Notes under the pieces: generated by a model
The model's database searches: none
Told to the model about the DNA's origin: nothing
The model's input: only the letters and a program-made list of their open reading frames with translations
Shown here: one piece after another, positions 37,370-49,393 of the stretch
Layout of the letters: every line of letters starts with the position of its first letter
Numbering within the stretch: position 1 is the stretch's first letter
DNA from: Sipunculus nudus
Lineage: Eukaryota > Annelida > Sipuncula > Golfingiida > Sipunculidae
Length of the DNA stretch: 64,000 nt
Direction: 5' to 3'
Assembly: GCA_026874595.1 (NCBI GenBank)
Contig: CM049309.1
Span: 30,257,033-30,321,032, forward strand
Program-made: the position numbers and the translations under genes

Positions 37370-39078
37370 TTAATAATTGAATGCTTTAACGTGTGGATAT
37401 TTAAATTATCCAGTGCTTTAAAAGGTCGATATTTTCATATAAATTATGCAAATTTATTTATTTTCATTGAGAAAACTGTATAGTGCAACATACCAACCTT
37501 CCCTCTGACACTCAATGTCATGAGATCAGAGACAAGGTTTTCAAAGCTATTCAACCTTGATTTACAGGTTTCACCTGAATTATGGAAATTCATTGAAATT
37601 CAAACATTGTCACTGTAATGTCTCATTAAGATTCAAATATTATGAATATCAATGAGTATCTAATATTAATGTGTTGTATATTTCATTTTCATTCCAGCAA
37701 TGTATAGTTATGCTGAAAGTGTTGATTTAATAGTAAAAAAAACAGGATTGTAAATATGATTAACATAAATGTGCCATTTCGATCTAAATTGTAGAAATTT
37801 ATTCAGATTTATGCAAAGAATCTCATTTGATATGCAAATTTTATTTGTATATTTAGTAAATTTATATTCTGCTGTGAAAATTACATAGAAAATCATGGAT
37901 ACTTACACGCTTACAAAATCATCCATTTGATATATTGTAGACAATAACACATGCAGTGATAGATAAATCAGGAACATTGTCATTATAATAGTGTCTCATG
38001 TATATTCATTAAGATGCAAATATTATGAATATTGATGAGGATCTAATACAAATGTGTTGTACACTTTATTTTCTTCCCAGCAATGTAAAGTTTATGCTGA
38101 AAGTGTTGATTTATTTAAAAAAAACAGGATTGTCAATCTGTTTAATATAAATGTGTACATTTTTATCTAAATTATAGATATTTATTCAGATTTATGCAAA
38201 TAGTCTCATTTAATATGCAAATTATAATTGTGTATTTGGTAAATATATTTTGTGAAAATTACAGAGAAAACCATAGAAACTTACATGCCTACAAAATCAT
38301 CCATTCCATATATCGTAGACAATAACAGCTGCAGTGACCGATAAATCAAGAACATGGTAGTGTCTGATGAATATCCATTAAGATGCAAATAAGATGAATA
38401 ATAATGATTATCAAACATAAATGCATTGTATATTTCATTTCCTGTCCAGCAAGGTGAAGTTTAAGCTGAAAGTGTTTATTTGACAAAAAACAGAGGACTG
38501 TGAACATATGTTTGGTGTAAAAAATGAAAATTTTTAATAGAAAATTTGCATATATTTGCATACAGCCAAATATGCAAATTATTTTGTGTGTAGAAAATAT
38601 TATTAAAAATAAATATTTTTTTTCTGATGCATTTTGGCGTTTATTTCATCCTTTTATACACAAAAATAACAAAGTTATGGCCTTCTTTGTAAATTTCATA
38701 TTTACTGCCAAAATAACCATGGTTGCCATGGAAACAGGCTCATATTTTATAGAAAGCTACCACTCCCAAACTGCTATCATGCATTTTTGCAATATATAGA
38801 TGAATGTCTTTAAAAAAATTAATGATAGCAATTGCCCCTCTTTTGGTACCGGCGAACCCCTCGGGCTGATAGACTATTAGGGACGCCATGAACCACGGAT
38901 ATATATGAGATATGTCAACTAGGCCATAAAAGGAATAATATTTATATTTTGAGTAGGTAAGGTTCCAAAAATTACGCTTTTGCCTCTTAATGCCATTGGT
39001 GCAAATTTTGTTTTGCAAGTTTGTCTTATGTAGAGATAATCTCGAAAAAACAGGTGGACAGGGGTGCTGGAACGGACT
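37370..39078 (-). repeat. Right arm of the foldback
   Basis: This is the reverse complement of the left-arm blocks. From outside inwards it has a unique terminal block of about 550 bp, then three 370-380-bp units and the innermost CATGAGATC-TGACATTG region. Shared landmarks with the left arm allow pairing along its whole length. Confidence 0.8.
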
Positions 39079-39125
39079 ATAGTATATAAAAACCCAATCG
39101 TTTTCAACATGTTAAAATCAATTGC

Positions 39126-39844
39126 TCAAAGGCGCATTTACTTTTAAAGTTTTCTAAATATTTTTTTTAAATGTAATGCTCGGAGTGAAATAACTGATAT
39201 GTTGAAGTCTTGTGTTAGGCCCATAAAAAGATTTGGTTCTCAGACACATTTTATTCAGAAATCTGTCCGGCGGGCGATATTTTATTTTTTACCTCTTTTG
39301 TATGTTTTGATAAAAATGTCATATGATCATATAAAAGCATGACAATAACAGATTTTTATGCTAAACTGGTAAAAGCATTACATAGCAAAGGAAATCTTAT
39401 CACAATTGTATTATTTTATCTTCTTGAAAGATGAGTTCAAAATTAAAAAGAAAATATATGATGCGGGGGAAAAATTGACGCAGGTGGTGCCTGAGAACCA
39501 TACCTTTGATTATTATTTTTGTTTATTTTTCTTTTGTTTTCCTTAGAGTTTGCATTTTACCGGGGTCCGTGGTCTCGACAGCACTCAAGACTCCTAAGAG
39601 CACAGGAGGAGCCGTGAGACTGTTCACGGTCGACCCCAACCAGTGCCTGGTGCTCTGCAGTTGTTCTGCAGCTGTTCAAAAATATCCTCATCCTTAACCA
39701 ATGAATTTTAAAGTAATAAACTGCAAAATCTAATTGCTAATTAATAAAAAGAATTAATAAGTAAAATTGGGAAATTAGATAAAAGGAAAGATAATGCAGC
39801 TCAGCGGGTGCCGCGCACCGAAGGCGCCCCCTCCGGAGCCGCCA

Positions 39845-39906
<62 letters not shown>

Positions 39907-40013
39907 TATTAGCTTAAGTGAAATTCCGAAAGGACGGCGAAAACTGGATGTGACCGGGGTGGGGGGGGGGGGGGGGCCATGGCCCCCTTCGGCCCCCTCT
40001 GGCTACGCCCCTG
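39126..40013 (-). mobile_element. Composite dispersed repeat, copy B
   Basis: This is the inverted copy of 19178-19784 and ends (plus strand) TGGCTACGCCCCTG. It carries a poly-G run, GAAATTCCGAAAGGACGGCG, a (TA)n tract (39848-39902), the CTGCAG segment and CTGATATGTTGAAGTCTT. A second element is inserted at about 39215-39535. Confidence 0.7.
39215..39535 (-). mobile_element. MITE with TGGTTCTCAG inverted ends, copy 1
   Basis: The ends read GATTTGGTTCTCAGACAC and, on the minus strand, CAAAGGTATGGTTCTCAGGC. Comparison with the uninterrupted composite copy at 19.7 kb shows it as an insertion. Internal blocks (GATAAAAATGTCAT, AAAGCAT, AGCAAAGGAAAT, TTTTATCTTCTTGAAAGA, GATGCGGGGG) match the copy at 47681 in reverse complement. 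Confidence 0.7.
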
Positions 40014-41024
40014 ACTTGTTTTGACCAGTTCAGATATCATGCTGCACACTGGCACCAGTGTCTTGTCATGCAAACTTTAATACAGGCACAAAAAAATGTA
40101 CTATTACCTATATAAAAATAAATCTTATAGTCTCATTTGTAAACTGGGATATAAAATCTTTGTACTTTTGCAAAAAAAAAGACATGAGACATTTCTAACA
40201 TTTATGGCCCTCTTCACTTCCTACATACAATCACATCATATCAACTTAACATATCTGTATGAAACTTGCATCAACGAGAGAAGGACAGCAGTACTGATAA
40301 ATATTCTCGAGATTAGAATTTTAAGTAGGTTAAGAAGCACAAAAGGTATAAGGGTTTATAGTCTGATTTTAGTCTGCAAACTTTCCATTCATGCTCTTCT
40401 GGATGCATGTTCCTTCTCTATAGCTATTCTCAGCCCTGCCATGAGCATACAACCCAACAGGCATAATGGATTAAAGAAAGCTTTTCGTTCTACATTTGCA
40501 ATCCAAGATGGCTGCCATAATGCATTTTGAGGATATATGGCTCCTGTCAAAATTTGAAAGCTTTGGCCCAGAATAATACACGAAAAAAGTTTGATGCTTT
40601 TGTCCAGCATGTCCGCATCATTTTGCTAAGTCAAAAAGTTAAGTCAGAAAGTGGCTGTTTGTTCACAACAATTCTCAAACAGTTCTCGATTGATTTAAAT
40701 AAAATTTTATGGAAGAATGGTCATAGACCAAGAAATAACTGTTTAAACTGTTTGATCGGTCGAGGGAAAAAGAGACAGCGTGCAACGAAGGGCGAATTTG
40801 GCTGGATCCGGATCCAGATCCGCATTTGATATTATCGGTCCGTCCAAAAATATAGTTTTATCTTCTTTCGCCCGTTTCCCATCAACGAAATCAATTGAGA
40901 ACTTCGGAGATATGTCACGGACACACACACACCCCATCATGTACAAACTTATATTCACGGAATTGTAATTATATCAATTTTTATAATTAAAGTAAGTATT
41001 TACCTTGGAAACATCATGTTCATG
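40014..41024. other. Unassigned DNA with an inverted copy of the 26.4-kb repeat
   Basis: About 40495-40640 is the reverse complement of the repeat at 26445-26545 (ATCCAAGATGGCTGCCATAA, GGCTCCTGTCAAAATTTGAA). The 144-residue plus-strand ORF at 40096-40530 overlaps that repeat and has no other support, so it is not called. A CA run lies at 40920-40930. Confidence 0.45.
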
Positions 41025-42767
41025 GGGGGTGTTTCAATAACATTGTAACTGACTTAAGTCCGAACCCGGGACTAAAGCCCGAAAACCGACTTGCCTAAGT
41101 CCGAGAGTTAAGTCCGATTCAATAACGCTGGTTTAACAAAGCCCGACTTAAGCCTGGGAATTCCCCTTTTAGCGCCACCTAACGGCCGGCAGAACGCGGG
41201 AACGGAACAGAAGGGAGCACATTAATATATATAGTGTCACTTCTTTTATGTGGATACAGGATTTTAACCTCAGTGGTTGTGGACTAGAAAAATTAGTAAC
41301 ATTTGTCTGACTGGATGTTTTAAGTGACATGTCATGGAAACTTGTCCAACAACGTACTATATTATTAGTATTATTATATAATTATAATTCCTTTTAATAG
41401 TTTTATACCATTACTGGCATTAGCTCACGAGTACGAGTGCGTCTTTATTCTACCAAGGAGGGGGATGACTTGCACACAAACACACACATATTACAATTAT
41501 TTATAAGGTTTTAGAAAATAAGGTATTAATAATACCTTAAAATTAATAAAACATAATACTGTTATGTTTCCGGTATAAGATAATTCTATGCCGGGTTAAG
41601 ATATATTTCATAGTAAACTCATAAATGGTAGGCCCTACCAAAGTCTATAAATATATTTTTGTAAATGTTTTTTCTTTGCAATATTTAAATATTATTCTCT
41701 GAATAGTAGGCACTTGTGTCCCCCCCCCCCCCCCTTCCCCCTATATTGACGCCCCTGTTCTATAAAGTATATGATGTTAAGAGTTAAAGTCTAAGATTCT
41801 AGAAATTTATTTAAATGAAAGCTGTTAATTTTTATTTTAATTCATATCGATTAATATTCGTGACAGAGACCATGCAGTAGCTAACAAAAAAAAATCAAAA
41901 ACGTGTCACAAACTTTCTCTCAATTTGTGATGGACTTAATTAATTTCACTTCATTGTTATATTTATACCATATAGCAGTCAAGGGGGATAGTCAGATCAA
42001 AGATTTTAGTACAGTGAAATATTTATAATAATCAGTATTATTGTAAGATATAAATCATCTATATATCGATCATTATGTAGCTATAAAAATGCTACTATAT
42101 TCTTTGTTGCAGAATCCACAACTGTGATAAGATCACAGTTGATGGAGAGGAGCAGAGCGAATCGGAATAAAGCGTCTTGGGACGAGACAACTATATTCTA
42201 TATTATAGTAATGCTGCTCAGGCAGATCAGGAGAAATCTGTTTCGTTCAGGTTCTCACACGAATGTCAAGGACGCTACAATTTTATTTAGCAACCTGCCT
42301 CTGTACAAACACCTGTCAGTTTCGCTAATTTAGCAGACATTTGCTATTGTTTTTTTTAGTGCTGATTTACGCCTCTTTAATGTATAATTTGTACCTCACC
42401 CGCTCGGCCCCGCATCGAGGGGATGATTACCGTGGCCAGCTGCACAACCAGCATCAGAGTGACCGTTCTTGGAAACCAGCGACAGGCAGTCACCTCACTG
42501 TGAACAAATATGTCGATAGGCTTGCTGTTTTTCCACAAAATGGGCCAATCAAGTTAAATTTTGTGCCGGATATGCCTCAAAACAGTGTGTCATGTGGCCA
42601 TGTTTTTCTGGTCTTAAGCCTGCTACCTGACAGGCTTTGGGCTTAAGCCCCCAAACGGACTTAAGTCATTTTGGTATTTTTACTGAATCGGGCTTAACTC
42701 TTCAGCTGGTTGGCTTAAGTCAAAATGGGTCATTTTCGGGCTTAAGTCAGTTTATTTAAACACCCCC
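41025..42767. mobile_element. 1.74-kb Harbinger-like TIR element
   Basis: The left end GGGGGTGTTTCAATAA and the right end on the minus strand GGGGGTGTTTAAATAAACTG are inverted, and a 3-bp direct repeat ATG flanks both sides (41022-41024 and 42768-42770). Both ends are crowded with GACTTAAGTC / GGCTTAAG motifs. TIRs of GGG..TGTT type with 3-bp duplications fit PIF/Harbinger. It carries a Myb/SANT-like fragment (42124-42333) but no visible transposase, so it looks defective. The 160-bp MITE at 28519 is a relative. Confidence 0.65.
42124..42333 (+). pseudogene. Myb/SANT-like ORF fragment in the Harbinger-like element
   Basis: A 69-codon frame contains RANRNKASWDETTIF ... LLRQIRRNLFRSGSH ... ATILF. 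The spacing of W, T, F, the QI..N/R block, G/S-H and the final F resembles the Myb/SANT-like DNA-binding domain (PF12776 type) that often accompanies Harbinger transposons. It is preceded by an acceptor-like TCTTTGTTGCAG. A diverged piece of the same sequence (RANWNKASWDEPT in another frame) lies at about 52185-52225 in intron 2 of the GCNT-like gene. The domain call is from memory only. Confidence 0.4.
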
Positions 42768-42770
42768 ATG

Positions 42771-44163
42771 ATCTCTAACAATCGATTTAAGCATGATTTC
42801 TGTGCTGGTGTAACAGTAATAACCGCGTGTAACAGAAACAGATTTTGAGAAAATTCCTCGTTGACTTCATTTGTTTTTATTTTAATCAGGCGGGACATCG
42901 GGACTGACAGAGTTCTGAGCCTCGGGCGAACTGACCCAGAATAGAGATGAACGTCTGCTTGTATTCACATCAGCGACACACTGCTAGCTGAATGTGCACC
43001 ATCAAGTCAACTCAGTTATCAGGGGCCGACTCAGAGGGGGTCACAGGTCAGGGGGTCCGTTTCTCCGACATAAAAATCTGGAAACAAACTAATAATGATT
43101 AATGACGAAAAGCAGCACCGGGTTTTTGCGCTTGGCACCGTCTTCTTCTCTAGACTACTACACTCCTTGCACATTTGTTGTTGAACCCCCCCCCCCCCTC
43201 GGGTTCTGTAGCTGTCCTCGTTACCTCTGTAATAAAGTCATAACAGCTTTGTATGACTGAAGATGAATACCACTATACGCTTCTCTGGCAAATTACTCTC
43301 ACCATCGGCCTAAATAATTTGGAATAACTTCACATTTTTTCAGACAATGTGAGACAGGTGTCAACAAGGAATCAATCAAGCCTATGTTATATCCTTCATT
43401 TACACAATTAGTATATAGCATTATGATGTATAATTATATGGTAATATATGGGCGCAATATTCCTTTTGTATCGTGCGTGTGCCCCCCCCCCCCCCAGGCA
43501 TAATATTTTTGAACCCCCCTTACACATAGTCAATCAGTGCTGTTTTAAGAATCCAATTGAATTCTGTAAGCCAGGGGGACGAGATGCGTATTGGCCGTAG
43601 GGATCGGGGTTTGGGTCTGGAAATTTAAGGTGTCGTCCTCGTGTAGTGAGGGTATATTTTGGTGTGACTTTTAAATTTGAAGCTTATGCCGGGAGGATTT
43701 TAGCTTCAGACAAAAACGCAGGAAAATCTTTGCCCCCTGAGCATCCCTTGGATCCTTCATTTAATTATTTAATTTGAGCAATAATTGGCTTTGTTCCACG
43801 ATTTTATAAATCATGTCACATTATCCGTCTTGTTGGTATTTTAGTCATCTCTGGAAGACTGCAGTTCATTCATATTTAGGAACATTTGCAATACCAAAAC
43901 ACATTTTTGTTATTAACACTCCTTTTTAAGGATTTAAATGAGATCCTATTAAAATATGTGTGTGTGTGTGTGTGTGTGTGTGGAGATACCCCCCCCCCCC
44001 CCCCACCGGTTTGAAAAAGTTTGGGGAGACATGGGAGGGATATGTCCTCCCAAATCAGGGGCGTCAATTTAGGGAGGATATATATATATATATATGTATA
44101 TATTGTAAATGAAATATAGATTTGAATACAATATATATAATACAATTCATGAGTTAACTGTCA

Positions 44164-44167
<4 letters not shown>
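42771..44167. other. Non-coding DNA with poly-C runs
   Basis: Long C or G runs lie at 43186-43198, 43483-43496 and 43990-44004, with a GT repeat at 43958-43981. CAGGGGCGTCAATTTAGGG-type element ends (about 44057, related to 41735-41758 and 46295-46313) are present. No gene was recognised. Confidence 0.4.
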
Positions 44168-44215
<48 letters not shown>

Positions 44216-44238
44216 ATGACAACTGTGTAACACATTTA

Positions 44239-44277
<39 letters not shown>

Positions 44278-44299
44278 AAATGTGTTATACAGTTGCCAT

Positions 44300-44345
<46 letters not shown>

Positions 44346-44347
44346 AT
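44168..44347. repeat. (TA)n tracts with a 27-bp inverted repeat
   Basis: Arms at 44211-44237 (CCTTTATGACAACTGTGTAA + CACATTT) and 44278-44304 are reverse complements with about three mismatches. They enclose a TA tract and are flanked on both sides by TA tracts (44168-44210, 44304-44347). Confidence 0.85.
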
Positions 44348-44349
44348 GT

Positions 44350-46162
44350 CAGAGACGAGATTGAAATCCAGGCGGATTTTAAATTCGCCTAGACGAGATT
44401 GCGATTGTGATTTCGCCTAGGCGAGATTGCGATTGTGATCTTGCCTAGACAGATATTAAACTCGCCTAGACGAGATCACAATTGCAATCTCGCCTAGGCA
44501 AGATTAAAATTCATCATGGAGCAGGCCAGGATTTTAATCTCGCCTAGGCAGGTTTAAATTCGCCTAATATTATCCAGGCGAGTTTAAAATCCGCCTGATA
44601 TCAATAAGGTGAGTTTAAAATCTGCCTAGGCGAGATTAAAATAGTGATCTGATTTAATTTTTAATATATTATGCATTGTAATTGACATATGAAAGATGTT
44701 TTCAGTCATATTTTCAATATTTTAACACTGAATGGTTATATATAGTTCACAGGTTATATATTTATTAATATTTACTGAATATTATAATATTAATGTAATA
44801 ATTAACATTAATTTTGGAAATTGAATTATTAAATAGGTATTTGATTATTACTTGCACCTTTGATGTGTTTCATCTGGTATACAGCATCCATGTCACACCA
44901 ATTATTTGCTAAAAATTAATTAATCTTTAAATTCTTCCCAGTTTTCTTGACAACCTTGGAGTTGTAAAAATCACTAATAATTTATACCCAAAAAAAATAA
45001 TTTGTAATTGTATTTAATATCTTGCAATTAGAGAGTAACAAGAGGTATATTGAAGCACATTTATGAGATATTATGAAGAGCAAATCTGGGGGAAAAATCA
45101 TCCACTTGCATCCTGAATCAATCATAGATTGATAGATAGATAGCTGAGATAGCTGAGATAGATAGATAAGTCTAGATAGATATTACTTCACTATTTAAAG
45201 AGTATTTTACACATTAACATAAACAATCATCCTATTTGATAATCCTTGCAGGACAAACAGAACAAATTAGTTGGTTGATCTAGTTCAAATGTTTCTTTTC
45301 ATCCAGGTATTCAACAGTCAAAACATGTACGCTTATGGTACAAAATATGTAGGGTAACAGTATTTATGATGGACTTTGATACAGTATTCCTTTTTTTGTA
45401 ATTAAACATCATATTAATTAATTAATGTAATTAAACATTATATTGAGTCTCCTTTTGTCTTTTTAAAATACTACATTACTAATATTACTAATACCAGTTT
45501 TACTTCAAATTAATTAATATTGACAACAAAATTATCATGTAAATCATCAGCAGCAGCCCACATCATTTATCATTTGAATATGCCATAACAATAACCATGT
45601 AAGTTTCTTATTACTTAAATTATAAAAAAAAATTAAAATATAAAATTTAAAAAAAATTGTTAATTATCACATTATTGATATAATATTCTGTAAATATTAA
45701 TAAATGTATTACTTATGAACTATACATAGCCATATTAATAAAAATATACAATAAAAAACATTTCCGAAATTAATGTTGATTATTACATTGATAATATAAT
45801 TTTCAGTAAATAATAATAAATATATTACTTGTGAACTTTACATAACCATTCAGTGTTAAAATATTTAATATCTGACTGAAAAAATATTTCATATGTCAAT
45901 TACAATACATAATATATTATAAAATTAGATCAGATCACTGTTGTAATCTCGCCTAGGCAGATTTTAAACTCGCCTAAGTGATATCACTGTGTTATCAGGC
46001 AGATTTTAAACCCGCCTGGATGATACCAGACGGATTTTAAACTCGCCTAGGCGACATTAAAATCCTGGTCTGCTCCATGATGGATTTTAATCTCGCCTAG
46101 GCGAGATCACAATCGCAATCTCGTCTAGGCGAATTTAAAATCCGCCTGAACTTCAATCTCGT

Positions 46163-46167
<5 letters not shown>
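44350..46167. mobile_element. 1.8-kb palindromic element built on CTCGCCTAGGCGAG
   Basis: The tips are CAGAGACGAGATTGAA and, on the minus strand, the same 16 bases. Arms of at least 550 bp match in inverted orientation (CATGGAGCAG.CCAGGATTTT, AGTGATCTGAT.TAATTTT, TAATTGACATATGAAA.AT, AACACTGAATGGTTAT). The outer 300 bp of each arm is packed with the motif TCTCGCCTAGGCGAGATT, itself a perfect palindrome, giving hairpins within hairpins. The centre is AT-rich with a short GATA repeat (45130-45172). No ORF is of note. It is flanked by (TA)n on both sides. Confidence 0.85.

Positions 46168-46168
<1 letters not shown>

Positions 46169-46248
<80 letters not shown>
46169..46248. repeat. (TA)n tract
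   Basis: An 80-bp TA microsatellite abuts the right tip of the palindromic element. It is followed by a poly-C run (46275-46289) and a GACGCCACTGACG element end. Confidence 0.95.
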
Positions 46249-47680
<1,432 letters not shown>

Positions 47681-48026
47681 TAAGGCCAAAAAAAATAAAA
47701 GATATGGTTCTCAGGCACCGCCCGCATCAATTTTAACCCCCGCATCAAACATGTTTATTTTGATTTTCAATAGAAACTTACCAAATTTGAGCTTCAGCCG
47801 CTCGGTCATTTCTTTCAAGAAGATAAAATCGTACAATTTCCTTTGTTATTTAGTGCTTTTACCTGTTTAGCCAAAGGAAATATGTTATTATCATGCTTTC
47901 CCTTATCATTTGACATTTTCATCGAAACACCAAAAAATTAAAAAATAAAAAAAAAACCGCCCGCCCACATCGATTTCTAAAAAAAAAATCCCTGAGAACC
48001 ATACCTTTTTTTTTTATTTTGGCCTA
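47681..48026 (+). mobile_element. MITE with TGGTTCTCAGG inverted ends, copy 2
   Basis: The left end (TAAGGCCAAAAAAAATAAAA then GATATGGTTCTCAGG) and the right end (CCTGAGAACCATACC ... ATTTTGGCCTA) form inverted repeats of about 35 bp. Internal blocks match the copy at 39215-39535 in reverse complement. Length is 346 bp, non-coding. It lies about 560 bp upstream of the GCNT-like start codon. Confidence 0.75.
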
Positions 48027-48529
48027 AAACACATTTTGGAATGGACTATACTAAAAGATTCAGTAATAAAGGTTTTCATGCTTGAGTTAGTCTGAATGAT
48101 TGGGAAAAAAATAAATACAACTAATCATTGATCACAAAGCAAACTGATATGAAGAACTAATGCACACTTCTGTAATAAACATAAAAAATAATAAATATCG
48201 TGTTATATTTACCAATTTGCGCGGTCACTACTTGAGAAGTTGAGAAATAATAATCCAGTATAGAGTATTTATTAGATCAAAGCGAAATTTGAATTTTCTG
48301 TTACCTACCATGCATGCATAACCGGTCAATTATGGTTCTGGTTAATGCAAGTATGTCAGAAAAGACACTATCTATAGATAGTATGTAAATATTTAACGAT
48401 AATGAAGTATACTGCAGAGATCAACCTTGTCATCAAACTTATAGTTTCACCATAAAGGCACGATTTAATCAAAGCTGAATGAATGATTCCATTTTAATAT
48501 CGTTATTTATGATAGTCTGATTATTTCAG

Positions 48530-48587
48530 AGGTTCCGGAAGATAAAGAGTATTGACCATGTGATAGAGAAGAAATATGTTTTAAAAA
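48530..48587 (+). promoter_or_regulatory. Presumed 5' UTR with two minimal upstream ORFs
   Basis: A good acceptor (CTGATTATTTCAG, AG at 48528-48529) suggests the first coding exon begins at 48530. Two tiny upstream ORFs precede the start: ATG TGA (48558-48563), a start-stop pair with a favourable A at -3, and ATG TTT TAA (48576-48584). The chosen ATG at 48588 follows AAAAA. If transcribed, these could dampen translation. The acceptor use is inferred. Confidence 0.4.
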
Positions 48588-49393
48588 ATGATAGCACAGA
48601 AGCAAGGAATTTTACGAAGCTGCGGCATAATTTTTTGCCGCGGACGCTACTGTCGTTGCCGCTACGTCACACTCGGCTGCATTCTACTTGTAGTTTACTT
48701 ACTTTATCGTCACAGCAGGACAAATGAGGAGGAAGAACCGGTGTCGTCAAATGTCACGTGCCTACCTGTAATTCCTCTACATATGAATGGAGCCTACTCA
48801 ACAGCAGTAACTCCAAACGAAAGAGCACCTGTAAACTGTGGTGCCCTCTTTAGTGAAAACAGTACGGAAGTATTGAGAACGAGAGATTACAAGTGGTGTT
48901 ACAGAACACAAAACTATTCTGAGAGCGTTCTTCAAGGCCTGACGCGAAACTGTTCAAATTTTTATCCCCCACCTTCGCCTTACAACTTTAAGGTCACCGA
49001 GTCAGAACTAGCGTTGCCGATAGCTTTCAATATATTAGTATATAAAAATATAGAACAAATATATAGATTAATACGTATAATTTATCGTCCACATAATTAT
49101 TACTGCCTTCACATCGACAAAAAGTCTCCGGACATGTTTAGGAAGACATTGGAAGCTCTAGTGAAGTGTTATCCAAATGTATTCATTTCCTCTGAATCAG
49201 TCGACGTACAGTGGGCTGAATACACCGTGCTGGAAGCCGAGCTGGTGTGTCTACGGGATCTCTGGAAGTATAAAAAGTGGCGATACTTTATCAACTTGAC
49301 TGGGCAGGAATTCCCGTTAAAGACGAACTGGGAGTTGGTCAAGATATTTCAGGCGTACAACGGAGCAAACGATATTGATGGCACGCCTCATAG
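48588..49393 (+). CDS. GCNT-like gene, coding exon 1
   Basis: It encodes residues 1-268 and two bases of Arg269: cytosolic tail, membrane anchor, stem and the N-terminal half of the Branch (PF02485) domain. It ends CCTCATAG|GTAGGT in phase 2; read-through meets TAG in the next codon. The last 17 bases are the first part of unit 1 of the downstream 32-bp array. Confidence 0.92.

Larger units (their letters stand above)
30280..39078. mobile_element. 8.8-kb foldback structure with long inverted arms
   Basis: The left arm starts AGTCCGTTCCAGTACCCCTG and the right arm, on the minus strand, starts AGTCCGTTCCAGCACCCCTG. Collinear matches continue through GGGGCAATTGCTATCATTA, ATGCATGATAGCAGTTT, CATGGCAACCATGGT and TATAAAAGGATGAAATAAAC into about 370-bp tandem units, and end around CATGACATTG near 33853 and 37525 and the ATTATCC block near 34015 and 37370. 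The arms are about 1.7 kb (right) and about 3.7 kb (left, enlarged by a 1.26-kb Helitron-like insertion and extra units). The loop (about 34.03-37.37 kb) holds a nested element and a decayed ORF. It could be a foldback or long-TIR transposon, or an inverted duplication. No target duplication is clear. Confidence 0.75.

Noticed and set aside
40096-40530. 144-residue plus-strand ORF
   Set aside because: It overlaps a dispersed repeat also found at 26.4 kb, with no recognisable domain or splice pairing.
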